Shown: positions 1 through 7,042 of the stretch, in pieces
Layout: every line of letters begins with the position of its first letter
Numbering within the stretch: the stretch's first letter is position 1
NCBI RefSeq assembly: GCF_036182465.1
Contig: NZ_CP108081.1
Coordinates: forward strand, 2,356,001-2,420,000
Length of the DNA: 64,000 nucleotides
Reading direction: 5' to 3'
From: Streptomyces sp. NBC_00258
GTDB lineage: Bacteria > Actinomycetota > Actinomycetes > Streptomycetales > Streptomycetaceae
Notes under the pieces: generated by a model
The model's database searches: none
Told to the model about the DNA's origin: nothing
Seen by the model: the letters and a program-made list of their open reading frames with translations, nothing else
Program-made: the position numbers and the translations under genes

Positions 1-197
1 GCGAAGTCGCCGGGCCCGTGGTCGCCGTAGAAGTCGCCGAGGAAGGTGTGGATCTCCTCGGCGGTGTAGCGGCCGTTCGGGTCCACGGAAGGTGCGGCGG
101 AGGCCGGTGCGGTGGAAGCGAGTCCGAGACCGAGGACGGCCGCGCAACCGAGGGCGAGGGCGACGCGCCTGGTCGGGCGCGTGACGGTGCGGAACAT
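1..197 (-). CDS. Secreted protein of unknown function (3' part beyond left edge)
   Basis: Only the first 65 codons are in the window. They start at an ATG at 197 and run off the left edge. The N-terminus is a Sec signal peptide: an Arg-rich n-region (TRPTRR), a hydrophobic stretch and an Ala-rich site around ASTAPASAAP. The visible mature part (residues 36-65) is acidic and rich in Gly, Asp and aromatic residues. I do not recognise a family from this fragment, so beyond export no function is assigned. The gene lies 234 nt downstream of the I36 operon with a strong hairpin between, so it is probably a separate transcription unit. Confidence 0.7.
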   Translation of the reverse strand, partial: MFRTVTRPTRRVALALGCAAVLGLGLASTAPASAAPSVDPNGRYTAEEIHTFLGDFYGDHGPGDF

Positions 198-359
198 GTG
201 AGGTACCCCGTTTTTCCTTGCTGTGCCCATGAGTTGGGCTGGTCACAGGAGCAGACCCGCCACCCCCGGCGGGCGTTGTGCTCTCCTCCGTCGCTGTTTC
301 CGTTCCCGGACATTTACTGCACATTCGTCACGCACTCCGTCGTGCGACCCGTTCGTCAC

Positions 360-389
360 GTGGCACGCCCGATCTCTCGGGCGTGCCAC
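360..389 (-). terminator. Hairpin terminator downstream of the I36 operon
   Basis: There is a perfect 13-bp stem (360-372 pairing with 377-389, core GTGGCACGCCCG) with a 4-nt loop. It lies 43 nt past the stop of the I36 gene at 432. No U-tract follows, which is usual for Streptomyces terminators. Confidence 0.7.
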
Positions 390-431
390 TCCCCTCCTGA
401 GGTCACCCGCCGGGCGCGCGGCCGGCGGCTG

Positions 432-809
432 TCAGCAGTTCATGGCCCAGGTGTGCGAGTCGCCGCGGTCGTTGGCCACGCCGTTGTAGCCGACCTCCTG
501 TCCGGGGGTGAGGCAGATCGTCATGTCGCCGCCCTGCCCGGAGTTCTCGTACACCCGGACGTGGTCCTTGATGCCGGGTCCGGAGATGCCGTGGTTGGCC
601 CAGGAGGAGTCGGTGTCGGCGATCCAGCTCTCCCACCAGCCGTCGTCGCCCGACCAGTTGGCCCGCTGACCGGCGAAGTTCGCGTTCTCCCAGACGCAGA
701 ACTCACCGCTCGGACAGCTGGCGGCGCCGGCGGGCGAGGCCAGGGCCAGACCGCCGCTCAGGGCGAGGACGGCCGCGGCGGCGGAGACGGCGAAGCGCTT
801 GATGATCAC
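432..809 (-). CDS. Secreted peptidase inhibitor I36-like protein
   Basis: This is a 125-residue secreted protein with a GTG start at 809. An Ala-rich Sec signal peptide ends near SPAGA, and the mature domain begins with the I36/SMPI-like pattern CPSGEFCVWENANFAG. Family members have a beta/gamma-crystallin fold stabilised by disulfides. The founding member (SMPI) inhibits metalloproteases, but most homologues are uncharacterised. Four Cys are visible in the mature protein, including the C-terminal residue. The GTG overlaps the TGA of the upstream lipoprotein gene (GTGA, 806-809), so translation is probably coupled. Its target protease, if any, cannot be read from sequence. Confidence 0.8.
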   Translation of the reverse strand: MIIKRFAVSAAAAVLALSGGLALASPAGAASCPSGEFCVWENANFAGQRANWSGDDGWWESWIADTDSSWANHGISGPGIKDHVRVYENSGQGGDMTICLTPGQEVGYNGVANDRGDSHTWAMNC

Positions 810-1546
810 GAAGGGGTACTGCCTTTCTCTTGGTTCTCCGGAACGGTCCGCTCGGCGTACAGATCCGCCGCGCGGTGCAGTGCGCGGGTGCGCAGCTGCC
901 GGTAGGTGGTCAACTGGTGGCGCCGCTCGGTGCGGACCTGGTCCAGCAGGGCGGGTTCCAGCCGGGCGCGCACCTCGTCGAGGCCGCTCTCGCGTGCGCA
1001 GCGCGCGGCGAGAGCCGGGGCGGGCCGCTCGGGCCCGGGTCCGTCGTCCGGTGTGGCGCACTTGGCCCAACGGCCCTGCGCCGCCCGGTAGTCGGAGTCG
1101 TCCTTCAGTCGCAGCCCGACCTCCGCGCGGAGGTTGTTCACGACGACCTGGGCGCGGAACCAGCGCCGCTCGTCCCCGTACAGCTCGCGCTGAGCGGCGG
1201 CGAGGCAGCCGTCGGTGTGCGCCTTGACGGTGTATCCGGTGGCAAGGGTGATGGAGAGCTCGGGACGGCCGCGGCCGAAGAGGGCGCCCTGCAGCCGCCG
1301 ATCCTCGGCGTCATCGGTTCCGTTCTCCCGCCGTTCTTCGGCGGCTCCTTTCGAGGACAGCCCTCGCCGGGCCAGGCACCGTTCGACGAGAACCTGCTGA
1401 GCGGCCTTGATGAGGTCGTCCCGCCCGCGCTCGGTCCTGGGAAGCGCAGGCGTGTCCCGTCCCGCACCGGTCGGCGTGGCGCACCCGCCCAGTGTCAGCA
1501 GGGTCACTACGACAAGGGCGGCGCCGAGCGCACGCAGCAGTCGCAC
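806..1546 (-). CDS. Lipoprotein of unknown function, middle gene of the I36 operon
   Basis: This is a 246-residue protein with a lipoprotein signal peptide whose lipobox is LGGC (Cys22). It should therefore be anchored on the outer face of the membrane. The remainder is highly charged, mostly alpha-helical in composition (many Arg, Glu and Leu), and has a few Cys (for example ERCLARRG, DGCLAA, KCATPDD, ARCARE). I recognise no catalytic motif. It is sandwiched between two I36-like genes, starting 3 nt after the first one stops and overlapping the second by 4 nt. The three are very likely one transcript and may act together at the cell surface, which is inference from context only. Confidence 0.75.
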   Translation of the reverse strand: MRLLRALGAALVVVTLLTLGGCATPTGAGRDTPALPRTERGRDDLIKAAQQVLVERCLARRGLSSKGAAEERRENGTDDAEDRRLQGALFGRGRPELSITLATGYTVKAHTDGCLAAAQRELYGDERRWFRAQVVVNNLRAEVGLRLKDDSDYRAAQGRWAKCATPDDGPGPERPAPALAARCARESGLDEVRARLEPALLDQVRTERRHQLTTYRQLRTRALHRAADLYAERTVPENQEKGSTPS

Positions 1547-1549
1547 GGC

Positions 1550-1915
1550 TCAGCCGGCCTCGCAGCCCATCGTGGTGTCGGACACCCCGTCGAGGCGGGC
1601 GCCCCAGGGCCAGTTGTCGGCCAGGTCGTGCGCCCGGATCAGCCGGTGGTAGCAGGTGCCGCGGGCCCAGTCGATGGCGTACACGGCGGTGTCCGCGTCC
1701 GAGCGGAACGAGGCCGCCTTGTCGTGGAGCGACTCCGGTACGTCCGTATAGCCCGGTGGTGTGTAGCACCAGGACGTGCCGTGCTGTCCGGCCCCGGTCC
1801 AGAAGCACACGGAGCCCGCGGCGGGTGCCGTGGGCGCGGCCGTCGTGGCGGGAGCGGCGCCCAGAACGGCGACGGCGGCGAGCAGGGCCGCGGGCAGGGC
1901 GAGGCGACGGAACAT
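1550..1915 (-). CDS. Secreted peptidase inhibitor I36-like protein, first gene of the operon
   Basis: This is a 121-residue protein with an N-terminal signal peptide (cleavage probably near TTAAPTAP). The mature domain opens with GSVCFWTGAGQHGTSWCY, the same type of CxFW/CxW beta/gamma-crystallin-like start as the gene at 432-809. The two proteins differ strongly elsewhere, so they are divergent paralogues rather than a recent duplication. The C-terminal half carries the conserved ASFRSD element and ends with Cys-Glu-Ala-Gly. It is the first gene of a three-gene operon. The upstream gap (1916-2233) holds its promoter region and a dispersed repeat. Confidence 0.78.
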   Translation of the reverse strand: MFRRLALPAALLAAVAVLGAAPATTAAPTAPAAGSVCFWTGAGQHGTSWCYTPPGYTDVPESLHDKAASFRSDADTAVYAIDWARGTCYHRLIRAHDLADNWPWGARLDGVSDTTMGCEAG

Positions 1916-2157
1916 GACGACTCCAGTCGTACGAGGGAGGGATACGCGCAGGGCAACCGGGCCGGATCGTGATCACGGTGACTGCCAAGATCAAAGTGCC
2001 CTCGTGGGAGCGGGCCCATGCACGGCCGCACTCGCCTCCCGGTACCTGCCGATGCACGAAGCCGTCCGGTCCGCGACGGCTCACCACGGCGCGAAAACCC
2101 CAGGTCCACGCGCTCCCCCGAGCACGTTCACCCGAACAGCGGGCGAGAACCACAACG

Positions 2158-2210
2158 CGCCCCTGTAGGGGCGCGGGGAACTGCGCGATCAACCCCCACC
2201 GGCCCGCGGT
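2158..2210 (+). repeat. Dispersed intergenic repeat, copy 1 of 6
   Basis: A hairpin CGCCCC-TGTA-GGGGCG is followed by the conserved tail GCGGGGAACTGCGCGA. The same module recurs at 16091, 28731 (reverse), 34315, 39441 (reverse) and 43059. It lies in the 318-nt gap upstream of the I36 operon. Apart from it I see no gene in that gap. Confidence 0.85.
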
Positions 2211-2233
2211 GTACCCACGCCGCCAGCGGAGCG

Positions 2234-2470
2234 CTAACGCAGATGCCAGGTCAGTTTGTCGCCCCCGACCCACCGCACCACGGCAGGGTCATCGGCGTCA
2301 TGCACCGGAATGCCGTACGCCGCGGCGGCCATCAGGACGTCCGTGAAGCTCCTGGCCTCGCCGATGACCGCGCCGTCGATCTCCACGATGCGGAAGGGCG
2401 GATCGCCGGGCTGAACGCCCAGGACCGTGATCCGCGGGTACGAGATGTGGGGGCTTGCGATTTCAGTCAT
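2234..2470 (-). CDS. Small conserved protein of unknown function
   Basis: This 78-residue soluble protein starts at the ATG at 2470, preceded by GGTGGG at a good distance; longer upstream starts lack such a site. The sequence contains an ITVLGVQPGDPPFRIVEID segment and ends WVGGDKLTWHLR, suggesting a compact alpha/beta fold. I recognise the type as a recurrent Streptomyces small hypothetical but know no function for it. It is divergent from the PHP gene (start 2650), and the two may share a regulatory region of about 180 nt. Confidence 0.65.
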   Translation of the reverse strand: MTEIASPHISYPRITVLGVQPGDPPFRIVEIDGAVIGEARSFTDVLMAAAAYGIPVHDADDPAVVRWVGGDKLTWHLR

Positions 2471-2649
2471 GATCCCACCGGTTCCACACGCGTGCCGCCG
2501 ATAAGCCTGCCCGGGCGGCGCTGTCGGTCGTCGTGGCACTCGGCGGCGCCGACGTGGCCGGCGTCCGTACGAGGTCGCAGTTCATGGTGGCACAAGGAGC
2601 CCCGGTCGGCTGCCGTGCGGGCGGCGGCGGGCTGCGCCAGGCTGGAGAC

Positions 2650-3693
2650 ATGGACCCGGCCGAGGCCCTGGACCGGATCGCGTTCCTGCTGGAGCGGTCC
2701 CTGGCCCCCACCTATCGCGTACAGGCGTTCCGCACGGCGGAGGGCGTGGTCACGGGGCTGCCCGCCGACGAGGTGGCCCGGCGGTCCGCCGAGGGGTCGC
2801 TGGAGTCGCTGAAGGGCATCGGGCCCAAGACCGCGCAGGTGGTGCGCGAGGCACTGGCCGGACGGACGCCGGGCTACCTGGAGAAGCTGGAACGGGAACA
2901 GGAGGCCGCGGGCCCTCTCGTCCAGGGCGGTGAGGAGCTGCGGGCGCTGCTGCGCGGCGACTGTCATCTGCACTCGGACTGGTCCGACGGCGGCAGCCCC
3001 ATCGAGGAGATGGGCCGTACGGCGGCGCGGCTCGGGCACGAATGGGCGGTGCTCACCGACCACTCCCCGCGGCTCACGGTGGCGCGCGGTCTGTCCCCCG
3101 AGCGGCTGCGGGAACAGCTCGCCCTCGTCGCGGAACTCAACGAGCGCTGGGCTCCCTTCCGGCTGCTCACCGGTATCGAGTGCGACATCCTCGACGACGG
3201 CTCCCTGGACCAGGAGCCGGAGCTGCTGGAGCAGCTCGATCTCGTGGTCGTGTCCGTGCACTCCAAACTGCGGATGAACGCGGCCGCGATGACGCGCCGG
3301 ATGGTCGCAGCCGTACGCGATCCGCACTCCGACGTGCTGGGGCACTGCACGGGGCGGCTGGTCACCGGGCGCGGGCGGCCCGAGTCGGAGTTCGACGCGG
3401 ACGAGGTCTTCGCCGCCTGTGCCGAGACGGGCACGGCGGTCGAGATCAACAGTCGCCCGGAGCGGCTCGACCCGCCGCGCCGCCTGCTCCGCAGGGCGGT
3501 CGAGGCGGGTGTGCTGTTCTCCGTGGACACCGACGCCCACGCACCCGGACAGCTCGACTGGCAGGTGTACGGATGCGCGCGGGCCGAGGAGTGCGGGGTG
3601 CCTCCGGAGCGCGTGGTCAATACCTGGGCCGCGGAGGAGCTGCTGGCGTGGACAGGACGCCGTGAGACCCCGTCGGGCGTGCCCGGTCGCTGA
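2650..3693 (+). CDS. PHP-domain phosphoesterase with N-terminal HhH (PolX C-terminal type)
   Basis: This is a 347-residue protein. An N-terminal helix-hairpin-helix region carries KGIGPKTAQ (about residues 54-62). A PHP domain starts with DCHLHSDWSDG (metal-binding His106 and His108). It continues through LTDHSP, GIECDIL, VSVHS, GHCTGR, an EINSRPERLDPP element and VDTDAHAPGQL, so all the metal-ligand clusters of the PHP fold are present. The architecture matches the exonuclease-like tail of DNA polymerase X, without the polymerase palm. Such proteins are metal-dependent phosphoesterases, probably nucleases acting on DNA ends. The start is set at the ATG that opens the MDPAEALDRIA helix, because upstream codons encode a Gly/Arg-rich stretch unlike the family. 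Confidence 0.85.
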   Translation: MDPAEALDRIAFLLERSLAPTYRVQAFRTAEGVVTGLPADEVARRSAEGSLESLKGIGPKTAQVVREALAGRTPGYLEKLEREQEAAGPLVQGGEELRALLRGDCHLHSDWSDGGSPIEEMGRTAARLGHEWAVLTDHSPRLTVARGLSPERLREQLALVAELNERWAPFRLLTGIECDILDDGSLDQEPELLEQLDLVVVSVHSKLRMNAAAMTRRMVAAVRDPHSDVLGHCTGRLVTGRGRPESEFDADEVFAACAETGTAVEINSRPERLDPPRRLLRRAVEAGVLFSVDTDAHAPGQLDWQVYGCARAEECGVPPERVVNTWAAEELLAWTGRRETPSGVPGR

Positions 3694-3824
3694 CCGCCGC
3701 CCGCCCACGGCGGCTCATCGGCCGCGGCCGCTCCGCCTCCTCGTCACGCGCGCCTCCACGGTCGTGATGCACGTCACGGGAAACGCCGTGTGGACCTGGG
3801 AACACTCACCGGTAGTTTCCCGTT

Positions 3825-4000
3825 AAATCAGCTGTGGGTGCGGATGGGACAGTGTCCCCGGGCCTCACCTTCCGCCCACAGGGAAGATCGTTCGGCTGAA
3901 GCCCTGTGGAGCACTCCGCCGAGAGGCGACCGCCATCCGTGGCCACCCACAGACGGCCCCGACCGTGATTCCCCCGTCCGGTCGGGGCCTTTCCCTTTCT
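3825..4000 (+). ncRNA. Probable 6S-like small RNA (about 175 nt)
   Basis: The 379-nt gap between the PHP gene and the SDR encodes a strongly structured RNA. The ends pair: 3832-3847 (CTGTGGGT, then GCGGATGG) with 3933-3952 (CCATCCG, then ACCCACAG). Inside is a large unpaired bubble and a terminal hairpin of CCACAGGG (3876-3883) with CCCTGTGG (3902-3909). Closing stem, bubble and terminal stem-loop form the 6S RNA plan, in which the bubble mimics an open promoter and binds RNA polymerase. A -10-like TAGTTT (3813-3818) with a poor -35-like TGGACC (3791-3796) precedes it, and a canonical terminator follows. I recall that the S. coelicolor 6S-like RNA (scr3559) lies next to an oxidoreductase gene, which would fit, but I cannot confirm synteny. 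Confidence 0.7.
3955..3992 (+). terminator. Intrinsic terminator of the 6S-like RNA
   Basis: A perfect 11-bp stem, GGCCCCGACCG (3955-3965) with CGGTCGGGGCC (3979-3989), has a 13-nt loop and is followed directly by TTTCCCTTTCT. It is one of the few U-tract terminators in this window. Confidence 0.85.
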
Positions 4001-4034
4001 CCGCGAGCGCCTCTTCCGCCACGCCGCGCTGCGC

Positions 4035-4065
4035 TTGACTTCGAGCACGCTCCAATTCGTAGCGT
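4035..4065 (+). promoter_or_regulatory. MerR-family-type promoter with 19-bp spacer
   Basis: The -35 TTGACT (4035-4040) and -10 TAGCGT (4060-4065) are separated by 19 bp. The spacer holds the near-palindrome TTCGAGC-AC-GCTCCAA. An over-long spacer with a dyad between the boxes is the hallmark of MerR-family activation. The predicted transcription start coincides with the ATG at 4073, so the SDR mRNA would be leaderless. No merR gene lies in this window. Confidence 0.7.
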
Positions 4066-4072
4066 CGGCCGT

Positions 4073-5062
4073 ATGACCACTGCACAGCACAAGATCGGTT
4101 CGGGATTCGACCTCCGGAGCAGCGCGGACGACGTGCTGGACGGCATCGATCTCACGGGGAAGCTGGCGATCGTCACCGGCGGCTACTCGGGGCTCGGCCT
4201 GGAGACGACGCGAGCGCTCACCAAGGCGGGCGCCCGAGTCGTCGTCCCGGCACGGCGCAGGTCGGTCGCCGAGGAGGCGGTCGCCGGTGTCGACGGTGTC
4301 GAGGTGGACGAACTCGACCTCGGCGACCTGGACAGCGTCCGCGCCTTCGCCGAGAGGTTCCTCGCCTCGGACCGCACCATCGACATCCTCATCGACAACG
4401 CCGGGATCATGGCGTGCCCGGAAACCCGCGTCGGCCCCGGCTGGGAGGCCCAGTTCGCGACCAACCACCTGGGCCACTTCGCCCTCGTGAACCGGCTCTG
4501 GCCGGCGCTCGCCCCGGGCGGTGCCCGCGTGGTCTCCGTCTCCTCGGCCGGCCACCACTACTCCGACATCCGCTGGGACGACCCGCACTGGCGGCAGGGC
4601 TACGACAAGTGGCAGGCGTACGGGCAGGCGAAGACCGCCAACGTCCTGTTCGCCGTACAGCTCGACGCCCTCGGCAAGGACTCCGGCGTACGGGCCTTCT
4701 CGCTGCACCCGGGCGGCATCCTCACCCCGCTCCAGCGGCACCTCCCCAAGGAGGAGATGGTCGAGCGCGGCTGGATCGACGAGAACGGCACCCCGCTGAA
4801 CCCGGCGGGCTTCAAGACCCCCGAGCAGGGCGCGGCCACCCAGGTGTGGGCGGCGACCTCGCCCCAGCTGTCCGGCATGGGCGGTGTCTACTGCGAGGAC
4901 TGCGACATCTCCGATCCCGCTCCGGCCGACGGCGAACGCGTCGGCGTACGCGACTACGCCGTCGACCCGGTGTCCGCGGCCCGCCTGTGGGCCCTCTCCG
5001 CGGAACTCACCGGCGTGAACGCCTTCGCCCGAGTGTCTCGACACGACGGCGCGGGCCGGTGA
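4073..5062 (+). CDS. Short-chain dehydrogenase/reductase (retinol-dehydrogenase-like)
   Basis: This is a 329-residue cytosolic SDR. The cofactor loop TGGYSGLG is at residues 35-42, the DNAG motif lies in the IDNAGIM segment, the catalytic Ser is in VVSVSSAGH, and Tyr183/Lys187 lie in YGQAK. An inserted region with WDDPHW before the active-site Tyr is typical of the human WWOX/RDH-like bacterial oxidoreductases. The substrate is unknown, and NADP preference is likely from the basic ARRR after the second beta-strand. It is monocistronic, driven by the MerR-type promoter immediately upstream with no room for a Shine-Dalgarno sequence. That suggests induction by a small electrophile, drug or redox signal, which is inference. 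Confidence 0.85.
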   Translation: MTTAQHKIGSGFDLRSSADDVLDGIDLTGKLAIVTGGYSGLGLETTRALTKAGARVVVPARRRSVAEEAVAGVDGVEVDELDLGDLDSVRAFAERFLASDRTIDILIDNAGIMACPETRVGPGWEAQFATNHLGHFALVNRLWPALAPGGARVVSVSSAGHHYSDIRWDDPHWRQGYDKWQAYGQAKTANVLFAVQLDALGKDSGVRAFSLHPGGILTPLQRHLPKEEMVERGWIDENGTPLNPAGFKTPEQGAATQVWAATSPQLSGMGGVYCEDCDISDPAPADGERVGVRDYAVDPVSAARLWALSAELTGVNAFARVSRHDGAGR

Positions 5063-5178
5063 CGTCCGATTCGCTGCAGCCCTCTTGGCGGGCGCGGAGC
5101 GGTGACACCACGCCGCTCCGCCGCGCGACCGGCCACGGTCGACCCACGGACATCAACGGCCCCGGCCGAGGTGTCGGC

Positions 5179-5445
5179 TCAGGCCGGGGACTCCTCCGGC
5201 CCGGGGTGTTCGGGGTGCACGGTGCTGCTGGAGTCCTCGTCGCCCCGCCGTCGCGTGCCCGCCTCGTCGGTGTCGGGGATGTCGGTGTGCGGCTCCGGCA
5301 CGTCCTCGTCGGAGCCCTCGCGCCGGGTGGGGTCGGCGGGCGTGATGTCCCAGCGGTCCCCGCCCTCCTGGGCCTGCTGGTCCGGCAGGTCCCGGGGGAC
5401 GGGACCTGCGTCCTCCTCCGGCTTCTTCGTCCGGTCGTCGCTCAC
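5179..5445 (-). CDS. Small acidic, probably disordered protein
   Basis: This 88-residue protein starts at a GTG (5445) behind a strong GGAGGGGAG ribosome-binding site. Composition is dominated by Asp, Glu, Pro, Arg and Thr with almost no hydrophobic core, so it is probably intrinsically disordered. A single RWDITPADPTRREGSDED block looks conserved-like. I recognise no domain and give no function. It is an isolated gene, and the 5' leader contains an inverted repeat with flanking direct repeats (5485-5531). Confidence 0.55.
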   Translation of the reverse strand: MSDDRTKKPEEDAGPVPRDLPDQQAQEGGDRWDITPADPTRREGSDEDVPEPHTDIPDTDEAGTRRRGDEDSSSTVHPEHPGPEESPA

Positions 5446-5484
5446 GGCGCGCTCCCCTCCTCGTCGGTGTGACTCCTGGCCGGG

Positions 5485-5531
5485 CGGAACTCCTCGTCCG
5501 ACGGAATGCGTCGTCGGACGGAACTCCTTGT
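5485..5531. repeat. Inverted repeat flanked by direct repeats
   Basis: CGTCCGACG (5495-5503) is the exact inverse of CGTCGGACG (5512-5520) with an 8-nt spacer. The flanks carry the direct repeat CGGAACTCCT-GTC at both ends. It sits 40-86 nt upstream of the GTG of the small acidic protein and may be an operator or leader hairpin. Confidence 0.5.
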
Positions 5532-5583
5532 CGGCCCTGGTGCGGGTACCTGCCGACGCGACCGGTGAAACCCCCGGAAGGCG

Positions 5584-6876
5584 TCAATGCGGAGCGCGTT
5601 CCTCCATGGCCGCACGCCAGGCCGGGAGCTGGGTGTCGCCCGGTTCGGGGCCCGGGCGCCGTCCGCCGTGTGCGAAGAAGTCGGCGAGCGGGAGGATCGC
5701 CGCGCCGACCGTGACCGCGTCGGGGCCGAGGGCGCCGAGTTCGATGGTGACCCGCTCGGCAGGATGCCGCAGCGCGTACGAGACGGCGTGTTCGCGGACG
5801 GCGGGCAGGAAGCGGGTGCCCAGCTGGAGCCCGGCCCAGCCGCCGATGAGGATGCGCTCGGGCTGGAAGAGGTTGATCAGGTCGGACAGGCCCGCGCCCA
5901 GGTACTCGGCCGTCTCCTCCAGCACGGCGAGCGCCGTCGGGTCGGCCGCCGAGCCGTCGGCCGGATAGGCGGCGGCGAGCATCGCGGTGAGGGCGGTCTC
6001 CTCGTCGACCCGCTTCGGCGGCTGTCCGCCCGCCTCCTCCCAGCGCTCCAGGAGGGCTTCGGCGCCCGCGTAGGCCTCCAGGCAGCCGAGCGCGCCGCAC
6101 CGGCAGCGGCGCCCCCTGACCCGTACGGTCAGATGGCCCCACTCCACGGCCCGGCCGCGCTCCACGTCGTCCGTGACGAGGCTGGCGCCGACGCCGGAGC
6201 CGAAGAGGACCACGACCGCGTTGTCCGCGCCGCGTCCGGCGCCGAACCACATCTCGGCCTGGCCGAGCGTCTTGGCGCCGTTGTCGGTGAAGTACGGGAC
6301 GGAGTCCGGGAGCCCGCAGGCGGTGCGGAGCAGCGACTCCAGCGGGACGGCCGGCCAGCCGATGGTCTGGCCGTGCACCACGGCGCCCTCGGCCGGAGTG
6401 CGCTCCACTATGCCGGGCACTCCGATGCCCACGCCCAGCAGCCGCTCGGGGGCGATCTCCGCTGCGGCGAGGACCTCCGTGATGCCGTCACGGATGTGAC
6501 CGACGATGACGTCGACGTCGTACCCCTGATGCTCCAAGGGCCGTTCCGTGCGGGCCAGTTCGGTGAGGGTCAGGTCGAAGAGCTCTACGCGTACACGGGT
6601 CTCGCCGACGTCCACGCCGATCATGTGGCCGCTGCCGGGGGCGACCCGCAGCAGGGTGCGTGGGCGGCCGCCGTCGGAGTCGACACTGCCGGCCTCCTCC
6701 ACCAGACCGTCGGCGACGAGCTCGGCGACGACGTTGCTGATGGAACCGGAACTCAGTCCGGTGGCCGGGCCGAGCTCGAAACGGCTCATCGGCCCTTCGA
6801 AGTAGAGCCGCCGCAGCACGGCTGTGCGATTGCCCCGCCGCAGGTCACGCACCGTGCGCCCGTTCCGCCCCGCCAT
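5584..6876 (-). CDS. ROK-family transcriptional regulator of the adjacent sugar ABC operon
   Basis: This is a 430-residue protein. An N-terminal winged helix (LRRLYFEGPMSRFELG... about residues 20-65) is followed by a ROK sugar-kinase-like fold. The ROK part contains GVDVG (nucleotide-binding-like), a GIGVPGIV segment and the zinc-binding signature CRCGALGCLE. ROK repressors bind a sugar or sugar phosphate and leave DNA. The gene is transcribed divergently from the binding-protein/permease/GH1 operon, so it is its probable regulator. The ATG at 6876 is chosen because it precedes the conserved GRNGRTVRDLRRGN start. The long open frame upstream of it runs through the operator region. Confidence 0.88.
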   Translation of the reverse strand: MAGRNGRTVRDLRRGNRTAVLRRLYFEGPMSRFELGPATGLSSGSISNVVAELVADGLVEEAGSVDSDGGRPRTLLRVAPGSGHMIGVDVGETRVRVELFDLTLTELARTERPLEHQGYDVDVIVGHIRDGITEVLAAAEIAPERLLGVGIGVPGIVERTPAEGAVVHGQTIGWPAVPLESLLRTACGLPDSVPYFTDNGAKTLGQAEMWFGAGRGADNAVVVLFGSGVGASLVTDDVERGRAVEWGHLTVRVRGRRCRCGALGCLEAYAGAEALLERWEEAGGQPPKRVDEETALTAMLAAAYPADGSAADPTALAVLEETAEYLGAGLSDLINLFQPERILIGGWAGLQLGTRFLPAVREHAVSYALRHPAERVTIELGALGPDAVTVGAAILPLADFFAHGGRRPGPEPGDTQLPAWRAAMEERAPH

Positions 6877-6949
6877 GTGGATCCTTCCCGTCGTCCCCCG
6901 ACCTGCAAGATACCGCTGCGCCATCCCTTGACGCGAGTTTCTTCCGGGT

Positions 6950-6979
6950 CTTAACTCACGTTCTAAATTAAGCCGTGAG
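6950..6979. promoter_or_regulatory. Candidate ROK operator in the divergent promoter region
   Basis: CTCACG (6955-6960) and CGTGAG (6974-6979) form an inverted repeat that overlaps a second pair, CTTAA (6950) and TTAAG (6968). The site is unusually A+T-rich for this genome and lies between the ROK gene and the sugar importer operon. Confidence 0.55.
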
Positions 6980-7042
6980 GGCGTTCGGGAAGTGAACGCG
7001 GCGCCCTTGCGCATCGCCCTCCGGGAAGGGACGCCAGACGTC

